64,000 nt of DNA, from NCBI GenBank assembly GCA_047833645.1, contig CP181259.1, forward strand, positions 1,798,001 to 1,862,000, written 5' to 3'. Source of the DNA: Pseudolactococcus sp041800635 (GTDB lineage: Bacteria > Bacillota > Bacilli > Lactobacillales > Streptococcaceae). Made by a program: the position numbers and the translations under genes. Shown here in pieces: positions 41,053-49,719 of the stretch (its first letter is position 1; every line of letters starts with the position of its first letter). The notes beneath the pieces are model-generated. The model was not told where the DNA came from. It searched no databases and saw only the letters and a program-made list of their open reading frames with translations.

Positions 41053-41946
41053 ATGGATTGGTTTAAACGCATGAATGATGCCATCACTTATATTGAAGAA
41101 AATTTGGATGATGAGATCGATTATCATCAAATTTCAAGATTAACGCATTGCTCAGTTTATCATTTTCAACGGATGTTTTCGTTCATGGCCAATATCAGTG
41201 TTGCGACTTATATTCGGCTTCGGAGACTGACGCTTGCTGCGATTGATTTACAGGCGAGTGAAGAAAAGGTCATTGATATCGCGATGAAATACGGCTATGA
41301 CTCACCTACGGCATTTTCACGTGCGTTTCAAAAGTTTCATGGATTTGCACCCTCTCAGGCTAAAAATGAAGGTGTTGAATTTACGTCTTATCCACCACTG
41401 GCTTTCCAAATAACAATAAAAGGAGTGACTGCCATGAACTACAGAATCGAAAAAAAGAACGCCATCCGAATCGTTGGCGCAAAACTAACAACAACAACAC
41501 TTGATGACAAAAACTTACATGACATTCCAGAATTTTGGACACAATGTAACCAAAGTGGCTTATCTATGAAAATTGCGAGTTTGATTGATACAGTTCCTTT
41601 GGATGGCGAGCATAAGCCTAACACCCTCGCTGGATTATTAGGGGTCTGTGTGATGCCACCGGATGGCGGTGAAGTATTTGATTACTATATCGCTGCTGCG
41701 ACTGATAAACCTGCACCTGAGGGGATGGCAGAGCATGTCATACCTGCGGCCCAATATGCCGTCTTTCAAAGTATTGGACCGATGCCGCATGCTTTGCAGG
41801 ACTTGACCCAACGTATCTTTACCGAATGGTTGCCATCTTCTGGTTATGACTATGGAGACGGTGCGGACATCGAAGTCTACAGTGATGGCGATACCCAAGC
41901 GGAGGATTACAAGTCTGAAGTCTGGGTACCGATTGCGAAAGGCTGA
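41053..41946 (+). CDS. AraC-family regulator with GyrI-like effector domain
   Basis: 297 residues. Residues 1-110 form two helix-turn-helix units (CSVYHFQRMFSFMANISVAT, then IAMKYGYDSPTAFSRAFQKF), as in AraC/Rob proteins. Residues 130-297 are a GyrI-like ligand-binding domain (NYRIEKKNAIRIVGAKL, then YKSEVWVPIAK at the end), usual for multidrug- or stress-sensing regulators. Its ribosome site AAAGGAG lies in the last partial tandem repeat. The whole gene lies between the two copies of the prfC 3' end, so it was probably gained as one unit. Targets are unknown; no effector gene accompanies it. Confidence 0.88.
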   Translation: MDWFKRMNDAITYIEENLDDEIDYHQISRLTHCSVYHFQRMFSFMANISVATYIRLRRLTLAAIDLQASEEKVIDIAMKYGYDSPTAFSRAFQKFHGFAPSQAKNEGVEFTSYPPLAFQITIKGVTAMNYRIEKKNAIRIVGAKLTTTTLDDKNLHDIPEFWTQCNQSGLSMKIASLIDTVPLDGEHKPNTLAGLLGVCVMPPDGGEVFDYYIAAATDKPAPEGMAEHVIPAAQYAVFQSIGPMPHALQDLTQRIFTEWLPSSGYDYGDGADIEVYSDGDTQAEDYKSEVWVPIAKG

Positions 41947-41956
41947 TAGCTTGTGC

Positions 41957-41976
41957 GATACACCGTTTGTTGAGAG
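41957..41976 (+). repeat. prfC 3'-end direct repeat, copy 2
   Basis: Exact copy of 40609-40628, followed by a TAA in the prfC frame and by a terminator-like stretch ending in seven T (to 42020). Confidence 0.9.
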
Positions 41977-42048
41977 TTAATAATGAAAAGAAATGTCGAT
42001 GCTTGTGTGTCGGGATTTTTTTGCGCGATAAAAAATCGTGTGGGAAAA

Positions 42049-42097
42049 ATACCAATTTCGTATTCTTTCTGAGAAACAATACGAAATTGGTAAAAAT
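42049..42097. terminator. Strong inverted repeat, probable bidirectional terminator
   Basis: TACCAATTTCGTATT and AATACGAAATTGGTA form a perfect 15-bp stem with a 13-base loop and A/T runs on both sides. Its right arm is part of the dispersed repeat at 42072-42106. Confidence 0.7.
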
Positions 42098-42106
42098 CGT
42101 TGATTT
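42072..42106 (+). repeat. 35-base dispersed repeat, copy 2
   Basis: Starts AGAAACAATACGAAATTGGT; matches 36810-36844 at 33 of 35 positions. Confidence 0.7.
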
Positions 42107-42249
42107 GATGTGACCGTATTCGTCATTGGATTAGGTTAGAAAAAAGCAATCTGTCCGCTTAAATTTCTTGTCAGGTTGATCGATTAAAAAGTTACATTTA
42201 TGATGAAAACGTATTCTTAAATGCTTCCCTATCATTTACCCTAAAAATG

Positions 42250-42258
42250 TGCTATACT
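42250..42258 (+). promoter_or_regulatory. cshA promoter, extended -10
   Basis: TGCTATACT, followed by a leader of about 280 bases before the coding start. Confidence 0.55.
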
Positions 42259-42373
42259 GATTAAGTTGTCCAATTGGGGCAACCGTCACCCAATGGAGTA
42301 TTTGGATTGATAGACGACGTTTGAATTTAGACTGATGAAGTCTAGAGTTATCTATTGTATTTAGCGTTTTGAG

Positions 42374-42404
42374 CTTGTTTGCTTGAAATGCAGACAAGTT
42401 TTTA
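42374..42404 (+). terminator. Terminator hairpin inside the cshA leader
   Basis: CTTGTTTGC-TTGAAAT-GCAGACAAG, nine pairs with one G-U, then TTTTT. It lies about 110 bases after the predicted start and 140 before the gene, so it would act as an attenuator. Further leader hairpins: CCTCAAGTTGAGG and GAAGATG/CATCTTC (42465-42488). Confidence 0.65.
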
Positions 42405-42546
42405 TATATTGATAGGTCGTGAGATGCCTCAAGTTGAGGACGTCGATTGATTAGCAGCCTATCGAAGATGTGGCACACTCGCATCTTCTCACAGAAAACT
42501 AGAAAAAATAACCGAAAACTCCACTTCTATATGAATGGAGAAACAC

Positions 42547-44106
42547 TTGAAATTTACAGAACTCGGATTGTCAGAAGATATCCTATCAGCCATCGTTAAA
42601 GCTGGCTACGAAACACCAACACCAATTCAAGAACAAACAATCATGCTCGCGCTTGATGGCAAAGACGTGATTGGTCAAGCCCAAACAGGTACTGGTAAAA
42701 CAGCTGCCTTCGGTCTGCCAACCTTGAATAAAATCGATACTAACGGTGGTTTACAAGCGATTGTCATTGCACCAACGCGTGAACTAGCAGTACAATCACA
42801 AGAAGAACTTTTCCGCTTTGGTCGCGATAAAGGCATCAAAGTTCGTTCAGTCTTTGGTGGTGCTAGCATTGAAAAGCAAATTAACGCCCTCAAATCTGGC
42901 GCGCATGTCGTTGTTGGTACGCCAGGTCGTATGGTTGACTTGATCAAACGTCGTGCTTTGAAGCTTGGCGATATCGAAACCTTGATCCTTGACGAAGCAG
43001 ACGAAATGTTAAACATGGGCTTCATCGATGACCTTGAATTCATCATCAAAGCGACACCAGCTGAGCGCCAAACCCTTTTGTTCTCAGCAACAATGCCTGA
43101 TGCCATCAAGAAAATCGGCGTGAAATTCATGAAAGACCCACAACACGTCAAAATCGTTTCGAAAGAAATGACATCTGATTTGATCGATCAATACTATGTT
43201 AAAACAAAAGAATTCGAGAAATTCGATGTCTTGACACGTTTGATTGATGTGCAAAAACCTGAATTGGCAATCGTCTTTGGTCGGACTAAACGTCGTGTTG
43301 ACGAAATCACACGTGGTTTGAAATTACTCGGCTATCGTGCTGAAGGTATCCATGGCGACTTGGCTCAACAAAAACGTTTGGCTGTCTTGCGCGATTTCAA
43401 AAATGATAACCTTGACGTTTTAGTCGCAACTGACGTTGCAGCACGTGGTTTGGATATCTCTGGCGTAACTCACGTTTATAACTACGATATCACACAAGAC
43501 CAAGAATCATATGTTCACCGTATCGGCCGTACTGGTCGTGCTGGTAAATCTGGTTTGTCAATCACTTTCGTGTCTAACAACGAAATGGGCTACTTACGTG
43601 CCATTGAGCGTTTGACTAAGAAAGAAATGAAAGGCATGAAGCCACCAACACGCGAAGAAGCATACCAAGCTAGCCTCGCTGTTGCTTTCGACGAAATCAA
43701 ACGTGATTTGACTGATCCAAAAATCTCAGCTAAATTAGATAAATTTGATCAAGATGCTGAAAACTTACTTGCTGAATACGATGCGAAACTTTTAGTTTCA
43801 CTCTTGTTGCAAGCCAAAGTTAATGATCCTGATACACGTCCTAAAGTAGAAATCGCTGCTGAAAAACCACTACCATTTAACGGTGAAGGTGGTAAAGGCG
43901 GCGGCCGTGGCGGCAATCGTGGCGGTGGCCGCGGACGTAACGATCGTCGTGGTGGCGGTGGTTATAACCGTGACAAACGTGGTGGTGGTCGCGACCGTGA
44001 TGATCGCAACAAAAAAGATTACTACAAAAAAGATAAACAAAAAGTTCACCCTAAAGCGACTGAAAAGAAACCTGGTTTCGTGATTCGTAATAAAGGCGAC
44101 AAATAA
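42547..44106 (+). CDS. cshA: DEAD-box RNA helicase CshA
   Basis: 519 residues if started at TTG 42547, which has GGAG six bases upstream and gives the family start KFTELGLS; the ATG at 42535 lies in the ribosome site. Q motif TPIQEQT, Walker A AQTGTGKT, LDEADEML, SAT and HRIGRTGRAGKSG are present. After the core comes a dimerisation region and a tail rich in Gly, Arg and Asp (GGRGGNRGGGRGRNDRRGGG) that binds RNA. CshA works with the RNA degradosome and in ribosome assembly at low temperature. The long structured leader fits cold-shock control. Confidence 0.93.
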   Translation: MKFTELGLSEDILSAIVKAGYETPTPIQEQTIMLALDGKDVIGQAQTGTGKTAAFGLPTLNKIDTNGGLQAIVIAPTRELAVQSQEELFRFGRDKGIKVRSVFGGASIEKQINALKSGAHVVVGTPGRMVDLIKRRALKLGDIETLILDEADEMLNMGFIDDLEFIIKATPAERQTLLFSATMPDAIKKIGVKFMKDPQHVKIVSKEMTSDLIDQYYVKTKEFEKFDVLTRLIDVQKPELAIVFGRTKRRVDEITRGLKLLGYRAEGIHGDLAQQKRLAVLRDFKNDNLDVLVATDVAARGLDISGVTHVYNYDITQDQESYVHRIGRTGRAGKSGLSITFVSNNEMGYLRAIERLTKKEMKGMKPPTREEAYQASLAVAFDEIKRDLTDPKISAKLDKFDQDAENLLAEYDAKLLVSLLLQAKVNDPDTRPKVEIAAEKPLPFNGEGGKGGGRGGNRGGGRGRNDRRGGGGYNRDKRGGGRDRDDRNKKDYYKKDKQKVHPKATEKKPGFVIRNKGDK

Positions 44107-44138
44107 GACGAGAGTAAATGACTCCCGTCACAAAACTG

Positions 44139-44160
44139 AAAAGTCGGCAACGGCTTTTTA
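44139..44160 (+). terminator. Terminator of cshA
   Basis: AAAAGTCG-GCAA-CGGCTTTT with T run; an imperfect hairpin GACGAGAGT/ACTCCCGTC lies just before it. Confidence 0.75.
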
Positions 44161-44169
44161 TGTTATAAT
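44161..44169 (+). promoter_or_regulatory. era promoter, extended -10
   Basis: TGTTATAAT directly after the cshA terminator. Confidence 0.5.
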
Positions 44170-44264
44170 AAAATAAGTCTGTTCAATCTTGGATAGGCGT
44201 AAAAGACACCTGCAGTCGTTGACAGAATATATGTCAAGATTACCTCAAAACAGAAAGAAAAAAT

Positions 44265-45164
44265 ATGACCTTTAAATCAGGATTCGTTTCAATTATCGGC
44301 CGACCAAATGTCGGGAAATCAACCTTGCTTAATCACGTGATGGGGCAAAAAATTGCCATCATGAGTGACAAAGCGCAGACGACACGTAATAAAATCCAAG
44401 GGATTTATACAACAGAAAACGAGCAAATCGTTTTCATTGATACACCGGGGATTCACAAACCCCATAACGCATTGGGCGATTATATGGTTGAGTCTGCCTA
44501 TTCAACTTTACGTGAAGTGGATACGGTTTTATTCATGGTGCCAGCTGATGAGGCGCGTGGTAAGGGCGACAATATGATTATTGAGCGCTTGAAACAAGCC
44601 AATGTTCCTGTGATTTTGGTTGTTAATAAAATCGATAAAGTCCATCCAGATCAGTTATTAGCACAAATCGATGATTTCCGCACACAAATGGATTTCAAAG
44701 AAGTCGTGCCGATTTCTGCCCTTGAAGGTAACAATACAGAAAAACTCCTTGAGATTCTGAAAAGTAATCTCGAAGAAGGCTTTAAATACTTCCCAGATGA
44801 CATGATTACAGATCACCCAGAACGTTTTCTGGTAGGTGAGATGATCCGTGAAAAAGTCTTGATTTTGACACGTGAAGAAGTCCCACATTCAATCGCTGTA
44901 ACGGTTGATTCGATGAAACGTGATGAAGACACAGGAAAAATCCATATCATGGCGACTATTTACGTTGAACGTAAGAGCCAAAAAGGGATCATTCTTGGTA
45001 AAGGTGGTGATATGATCCGTAAGGTTGGTAAGATGGCCCGCCGTGATATCGAAGTCATGTTAGGCGATAAAGTTTACCTAGAAACTTGGGTCAAAATTAA
45101 AGCTAACTGGCGTGATAAAAAAATTGATATCCAAGCAATGGGTTATCGTAAAGATGATTTTTAA
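44265..45164 (+). CDS. era: GTPase Era
   Basis: 299 residues. G1 GRPNVGKS at 12-19, G3 DTPGIH, G4 NKID, and a C-terminal KH domain with GKGGDMIRKVGKMAR bind GTP and the 3' end of 16S rRNA during small-subunit assembly. Full length. In many relatives era follows dgkA and ybeY; here it follows cshA with its own promoter and is 15 bases from the flippase gene, which it likely cotranscribes. Confidence 0.95.
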   Translation: MTFKSGFVSIIGRPNVGKSTLLNHVMGQKIAIMSDKAQTTRNKIQGIYTTENEQIVFIDTPGIHKPHNALGDYMVESAYSTLREVDTVLFMVPADEARGKGDNMIIERLKQANVPVILVVNKIDKVHPDQLLAQIDDFRTQMDFKEVVPISALEGNNTEKLLEILKSNLEEGFKYFPDDMITDHPERFLVGEMIREKVLILTREEVPHSIAVTVDSMKRDEDTGKIHIMATIYVERKSQKGIILGKGGDMIRKVGKMARRDIEVMLGDKVYLETWVKIKANWRDKKIDIQAMGYRKDDF

Positions 45165-45179
45165 GGGTGACTGTCTAAA

Positions 45180-46808
45180 ATGGAAAATGCAGAGTTTATA
45201 GAAGAAGAAATTTCTAGCTCACAAAATCAGCAGAATAAAATGCTGGCAGGTACTTTTTGGATGACGGCAGGTGATTTCCTGTCGAAAATTTTGGGTGCTG
45301 TCTATATCATCCCTTGGTATGCGTGGATGGGCAGTCATGGTGACCAGGCCAATGCACTGTTTTCCATGGGCTACAACGTCTATGCCCTCTTCCTTTTGAT
45401 TTCGACGGCTGGTATTCCAGTCGCCATTTCCCGGGAAGTGGCCAAATATAATGCGCTCGGTGATCGCAACATGTCCTACCGTTTGGTTCGCCAAATGTTG
45501 GTTTTCATGGTCATCTTGGGAGCTGTTTTTGCAGGGGTTATGTACTTGCTTGCGCCATTTTTTGCGGCGCTTTCGGGTGGTGGTAAGGATCTGATTCCGG
45601 TCATGAAATCCCTGTCTCTAGCTGTTCTTGTTTTTCCGGCCATGTCGGTGATTCGAGGCTATTTCCAAGGGCTGAGCAATATGAAACCCTACGCTCTTAG
45701 TCAGCTTTTTGAGCAAATTGTGCGCGTGATCTGGATGTTAGTCACAGCCTTTATGATCATGAAACTTGGCTCAGGCGACTGGGTGGCGGCGGTGACACAG
45801 TCAACGACTGCCGCTTTTATCGGGATGATCGCAAGTTCTGTTGTATTGATTTTAGCCTTGATGAAACAGGGCGATATTGCTAACATTGCTAATCCTGGAC
45901 CGTCCAAACATCAGATTAATGCGGTGAATCTCCTCACGCAAACCTTGACGCAGGCCATTCCCTTCATCGTGATTGGCTCTGCGATTCAGATTTTCAAACT
46001 GATCGACCAAACGACTTTCCCACATGTCATGCGGATGGTTGCCAACTATACCGATGCACAATTGGCGATTTTCTTCTCATACTTTTCTGCTAATACAGAT
46101 AAGTTGACCATGGTCTTGATTGGTGTGGCAACGACTCTGGGTGGGGTTGGGATTCCCGTCATCACCTCATCTTATGTCAAGGGTGATAAAAAAGAGACGG
46201 CGCATGTGATCAGCTATAACCTCCAGTTATTTGCTGTCTTCATGTTGCCAGCTGTTGTGGGGATGAGTATTCTGGCGCGTGAAATCTATACGATCTTCTA
46301 CGTGTCACCAAGCCAACTCCAGCTCAATTTGTTTGTCTTTGCCTTTCTACAGAGTTTCCTTCTTGCAAGCTATGCCTTGTTATCACCGATGCTTCAAGCC
46401 TTGCGCCATAGTCGCGTTGCGATGCGGTACTTTGCCTTGACGCTAGTGATCAAGTTAGTGCTTCAGGTACCGGCGATCTTGCTTTACGAGGCTTACGGAC
46501 CGATGATTGCGACGACCATTGCCTTTGGTATCGGGGTCTACCTCTTCTTGCGCAAAGTCCAGCAAGTCTCTGAGTTTTCGATCAAAGTGACCTTCCGTGG
46601 CTTCTTGGGTATCGCCACGATGACCTTAATTATGGCCATCATTGTGAGCCTGGCCAAATGGTTACTGCCGAACCATGTCCTGCTGAAAACTGTCGTAGCG
46701 GGAGGCTTTGGGTTCACTGCTTACTTAGTCATGGCAGCGAAACTAGGCTATTTAGAAAAATTATTTGGTGCAAAAGGCACATCCCTTCGCCGGAAATTGC
46801 ATATTTAA
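45180..46808 (+). CDS. MurJ/YtgP-type lipid II flippase
   Basis: 542 residues with about 14 membrane helices after a 20-residue hydrophilic start. GTFWMTAGDFLSKILGAVYI, ISTAGIPVAISREVAKYNAL and VFPAMSVIRGYFQGLSNMKP are the MVF/MOP superfamily patterns of YtgP, the streptococcal MurJ that flips lipid II. A wall-polysaccharide flippase is the alternative, but no glycosyltransferase genes are near. GGGTGACTG is a weak ribosome site before 45180, suggesting coupling to era. Confidence 0.85.
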   Translation: MENAEFIEEEISSSQNQQNKMLAGTFWMTAGDFLSKILGAVYIIPWYAWMGSHGDQANALFSMGYNVYALFLLISTAGIPVAISREVAKYNALGDRNMSYRLVRQMLVFMVILGAVFAGVMYLLAPFFAALSGGGKDLIPVMKSLSLAVLVFPAMSVIRGYFQGLSNMKPYALSQLFEQIVRVIWMLVTAFMIMKLGSGDWVAAVTQSTTAAFIGMIASSVVLILALMKQGDIANIANPGPSKHQINAVNLLTQTLTQAIPFIVIGSAIQIFKLIDQTTFPHVMRMVANYTDAQLAIFFSYFSANTDKLTMVLIGVATTLGGVGIPVITSSYVKGDKKETAHVISYNLQLFAVFMLPAVVGMSILAREIYTIFYVSPSQLQLNLFVFAFLQSFLLASYALLSPMLQALRHSRVAMRYFALTLVIKLVLQVPAILLYEAYGPMIATTIAFGIGVYLFLRKVQQVSEFSIKVTFRGFLGIATMTLIMAIIVSLAKWLLPNHVLLKTVVAGGFGFTAYLVMAAKLGYLEKLFGAKGTSLRRKLHI

Positions 46809-46828
46809 AGTTTATATAGAGGTGAAAA

Positions 46829-46972
46829 ATGGGTAAATACCAATTAGATAATAAGGGACAACAAAGTGTCCAAAAGTTCCACGAAAAAAATATCGGAAAA
46901 TCCGATAAACAACTGAAACTTGAAGCGATTAAAGCGCAGTATCTCAACAAAAAGAAATCAGGCAAAAAATGA
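46829..46972 (+). CDS. Small basic protein upstream of nrdG
   Basis: 47 residues, rich in Lys and Gln (GKYQLDNKGQQSVQKFHEKN, ending NKKKSGKK). AGAGGTG lies nine bases before the ATG, and the stop overlaps the nrdG start (ATGA), so it is a real translated gene coupled to nrdG. Similar short genes sit near nrdD and nrdG in streptococci as I recall, but their function is unknown. Its own role could be nucleic-acid or ribosome contact given the charge; that is a guess. Confidence 0.75.
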   Translation: MGKYQLDNKGQQSVQKFHEKNIGKSDKQLKLEAIKAQYLNKKKSGKK

Positions 46973-47568
46973 ACAATCCCAAACCACAAGAATGGCGTGC
47001 TGAAGATTTATCTCAGGGTTATATCGCAGATTATAAACCGCTCAATTTCGTTGACGGTGAGGGTGTGAGAAATAGCCTCTATGTGAGTGGCTGTCCTTTT
47101 CATTGTGAAGGTTGCTATAATGAAGCAACTTGGAACTTTAGGTTCGGCGTACCTTATACGCTTGAACTAGAAGAGCGGATCATGGCAGATATGGCACTGT
47201 CTTACGTACAAGGTTTGACCTTGTTAGGTGGCGAGCCATTCCTTAACACTGGCACGGTTTTACCGCTTGTGAAAAGAATCAAGTCTGAGCTGCCTGGCAA
47301 GGATATCTGGTCATGGACTGGCTATACATGGGATGAGCTCATGTTAGAGACGCCAGATAAACTCGAGTTGTTAGCCAATATTGACATCTTAGTTGATGGC
47401 CGTTTTGACCTCTCTAAGAAAAATCTCTTGCTACAATTCCGCGGCTCAAGCAATCAGCGGATTATTGATGTTCAAAAATCTCTGAAAGCAGGAAAAGTTG
47501 TCATCTGGGAGAAACTCAATGATGGTGAACAAATCGTGGAACAGTTTCATAAAGAAAAATTAATCTAA
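46969..47568 (+). CDS. nrdG: NrdG, anaerobic ribonucleotide reductase activase
   Basis: 199 residues. The radical-SAM cysteines CPFHCEGC are C42, C46 and C49, preceded by FVDGEGVRNSLYVSG. LLGGEPFLNTGTVLPLVKRI is the SAM-binding region. It makes the glycyl radical in NrdD so that deoxynucleotides can be made without oxygen. Unusually, nrdD is not next to it: the neighbours are a flippase gene and the 47-residue gene. Coupled to the small gene by a four-base overlap and followed by a terminator. Confidence 0.94.
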   Translation: MNNPKPQEWRAEDLSQGYIADYKPLNFVDGEGVRNSLYVSGCPFHCEGCYNEATWNFRFGVPYTLELEERIMADMALSYVQGLTLLGGEPFLNTGTVLPLVKRIKSELPGKDIWSWTGYTWDELMLETPDKLELLANIDILVDGRFDLSKKNLLLQFRGSSNQRIIDVQKSLKAGKVVIWEKLNDGEQIVEQFHKEKLI

Positions 47569-47569
47569 A

Positions 47570-47592
47570 GTGCTACGGCACTTTTTTTTGAT
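47570..47592 (+). terminator. Terminator of nrdG
   Basis: AAAGTGC-TACG-GCACTTT followed by T run. Confidence 0.85.
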
Positions 47593-47626
47593 TGGCATAA
47601 AATTTCAAAAATCTGAGTTGCTTTGC

Positions 47627-47679
47627 TTGTTTATATTTATAAATATCGTTATAATAACTTTATGTTTACATTTGTAAAC
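47627..47679 (+). promoter_or_regulatory. Promoter with cop box
   Basis: TTGTTT (47627-47632), 17 bases, TATAAT (47650-47655). Nine bases downstream, GTTTACATTTGTAAAC (47664-47679) is a perfect palindrome containing TACATTTGTA, which fits the CopY/CopR operator TACANNTGTA. The position is repressive. Confidence 0.8.
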
Positions 47680-47724
47680 TATAGATGATATCATCCATTG
47701 TTATTATTATAGAAAGAGAACATC

Positions 47725-48573
47725 ATGTATTCCTATCAATCCAAAGTCCGCTTAGGCGCAGTTACTCTAAATGTGAGTAATTTAGAACTTGAAATTCAGT
47801 ATTATCAAAAAGTCTTAGGACTGGATATTATAAGTCAAACGAGCACAGACGCTATCTTGGGCGTTGTGTCAACTCAGACAGAATTGGTCCGCTTAAAGCA
47901 AGTGCCGGCTAATCTATCAAAAACTTTTGGCCTGTATCATATCGCCATACTTGTACCAAAGCGTTCGGATCTAGGTGATTTTCTCAATCACTTAATTCAA
48001 AACAAAGTCCCAATTATTGGTGGTGCTGACCACGGCTATAGTGAGGCCATCTACTTAGAGGATCCAGAAGGAAATGGGATAGAAGTTTATCACGATAACC
48101 ATGAAACAGTCTGGGATAAACAAGGGGAACAAATCATTGCCATCACCGAAGAACTTGACGTTGCGGGGGTTCTAGCAGATGCGACTGGTCAATCGAGTGA
48201 CTTTCACATACCAGCTCAAACGAAAATGGGTCATATTCATTTGAGTGTGAAGTCAGTCGCTGAGACATCTCATTTTTATCAAGTCCTATTTGGTATGACT
48301 GAAAAATTTGCAGTGCCCTCTGGTAGTTGGATTGCTTCTGGTGATTACCATCATCATTTTGCTTTCAATAGTTGGGAAGGCACAAATCTAGCCAATCATC
48401 TAGATGATACGCCGGGATTATTTGGTTTCACAGTCTATGTTGCGACTTCAGATGATCTAGCAAGGATCAAAGTAAAAGCTGACGAATTAGGACGGCTGCA
48501 ATCTTACACAGATCACAGTCTTGTAATCGAAGATCTTTCTAACAACCAAATTTTGGTCAAGCTAGAAGCCTAG
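47725..48573 (+). CDS. VOC-family ring-cleavage dioxygenase-like protein (CatE type)
   Basis: 282 residues made of two glyoxalase/extradiol domains (RLGAVTLNVSNLELEIQYYQ from 9; GHIHLSVKSVAETSHFYQVL from about 172). Candidate metal ligands are the His and Glu at the start and end of the C-terminal repeat (GHIHLS; HHHFAFNSWEG). CatE-type enzymes open catechols using Fe(II). The promoter has a cop box, and in L. lactis the copper repressor CopR controls a similar VOC gene. That suggests a role in copper or quinone stress. GAAAGAGAA precedes the ATG. Confidence 0.82.
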   Translation: MYSYQSKVRLGAVTLNVSNLELEIQYYQKVLGLDIISQTSTDAILGVVSTQTELVRLKQVPANLSKTFGLYHIAILVPKRSDLGDFLNHLIQNKVPIIGGADHGYSEAIYLEDPEGNGIEVYHDNHETVWDKQGEQIIAITEELDVAGVLADATGQSSDFHIPAQTKMGHIHLSVKSVAETSHFYQVLFGMTEKFAVPSGSWIASGDYHHHFAFNSWEGTNLANHLDDTPGLFGFTVYVATSDDLARIKVKADELGRLQSYTDHSLVIEDLSNNQILVKLEA

Positions 48574-48687
48574 ATAGAGTCGTTAATGCTAAAACGTTTT
48601 CATGCTTAAGTCGTGCGGTTTGAAATGTGTGTGGCTTAGCAATTTTTAAGACCCGCTTTTGCTTGATGAGTGTGTTAAAATATAGAC

Positions 48688-49719
48688 ATGAAAAAAATGA
48701 AAATTGCCTATGTTGGTTTTGGCAAATCAACCAACCGTTATCACATTCCTTACTTGCAAACACGCGACAATTTTGAGATTGTCCGAATCGTGACGCCAAC
48801 CTTAATGAAAAATCCTGAGGCGCAGCTTGCTTTAGAAGCAACTGGTACGCTTTTTTCGACAGACATTCAGGATATTATCCAAGACAAGACCATTGATCTG
48901 GTTGTTGTCGTAACACCTGCTAAATCTCATTTTGCCTTGGCTAAACAATTATTACAGGCGGGTAAAAACGTCTTACTAGACAAGCCTGCTGTTGAAAAAT
49001 TGACTGAAATGCAAGAGTTAGTAGCGCTTGCCCAGGATGCCAATCTCTTTTTCATGCCTTTTCAAAATCGCCGTTTTGACAGTGACTTTTTGACGGTTAA
49101 AAAAATGATAGAAACTGGTTATCTGGGGCGCGTGATCGACATTCAGGTACACATGGATCATTTCCGACCTGATGACACAACCGTCACTGGATCGAACTTC
49201 GATGGCGCTTTCTACGGTCATGGTGTCCACTTGGTGGACCAAATGGTCAGTCTATTTGGTAGTCCTGAAAAGGTGCAGTACGATATTAGAAGTACCCGCC
49301 AACCTTTGAGCACACTCGACGACCATTTTGCCGTGGACTTGTTTTATCCCGATCACTTGAAAGCTAGCGTGCATGCGACAGAGTCAGCGCTTGTGCCTTA
49401 TCCAAAATGGCTGATACAAGGTACCAAAGGTACTTTCATCAAGCAAGATGTTGACCAGCAGGAAAATGATCTGAAAGCTGGCATTATGCCAGGCGCACCA
49501 GGATTTGGTGAGGATAGCCCGCAAGCCTACGGTCATCTGACTTATCTCAACCAAAACGGTGACCGAATCGAGAAATATATCCCATCAGAGCTGGGGGATT
49601 ACGGTCGAATTTATGATGCAGCATACGAAACTGTGATCAATGGTGCAGAAAAACTGATAACGGATGCGCAGATGTTGCGCGTGATTGAAATTTTAGAAGG
49701 TGGTTTTGAGAATGGTTAG
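48688..49719 (+). CDS. Gfo/Idh/MocA-family oxidoreductase
   Basis: 343 residues. The Rossmann fold opens with KIAYVGFGKSTNRYHIPYL. DKPAVEKLTEMQELVALAQD holds the catalytic Lys region, and FQNRRFDSDFLTVKKMIETG and DGAFYGHGVHLVDQMVSLFG are the usual C-terminal-domain patterns. The substrate is a sugar or sugar derivative but cannot be named. It overlaps the start of pepO by eight bases, so the two are one transcript. No strong ribosome site precedes the ATG. Confidence 0.85.
   Translation: MKKMKIAYVGFGKSTNRYHIPYLQTRDNFEIVRIVTPTLMKNPEAQLALEATGTLFSTDIQDIIQDKTIDLVVVVTPAKSHFALAKQLLQAGKNVLLDKPAVEKLTEMQELVALAQDANLFFMPFQNRRFDSDFLTVKKMIETGYLGRVIDIQVHMDHFRPDDTTVTGSNFDGAFYGHGVHLVDQMVSLFGSPEKVQYDIRSTRQPLSTLDDHFAVDLFYPDHLKASVHATESALVPYPKWLIQGTKGTFIKQDVDQQENDLKAGIMPGAPGFGEDSPQAYGHLTYLNQNGDRIEKYIPSELGDYGRIYDAAYETVINGAEKLITDAQMLRVIEILEGGFENG

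Noticed and set aside
42203..42217. ATGAAAACGTATTCT as a cre site before cshA
   Set aside because: It fits the degenerate consensus, but about one such match is expected by chance in 64 kb and it lacks the palindromic AAGCGCTT core of the other two sites.
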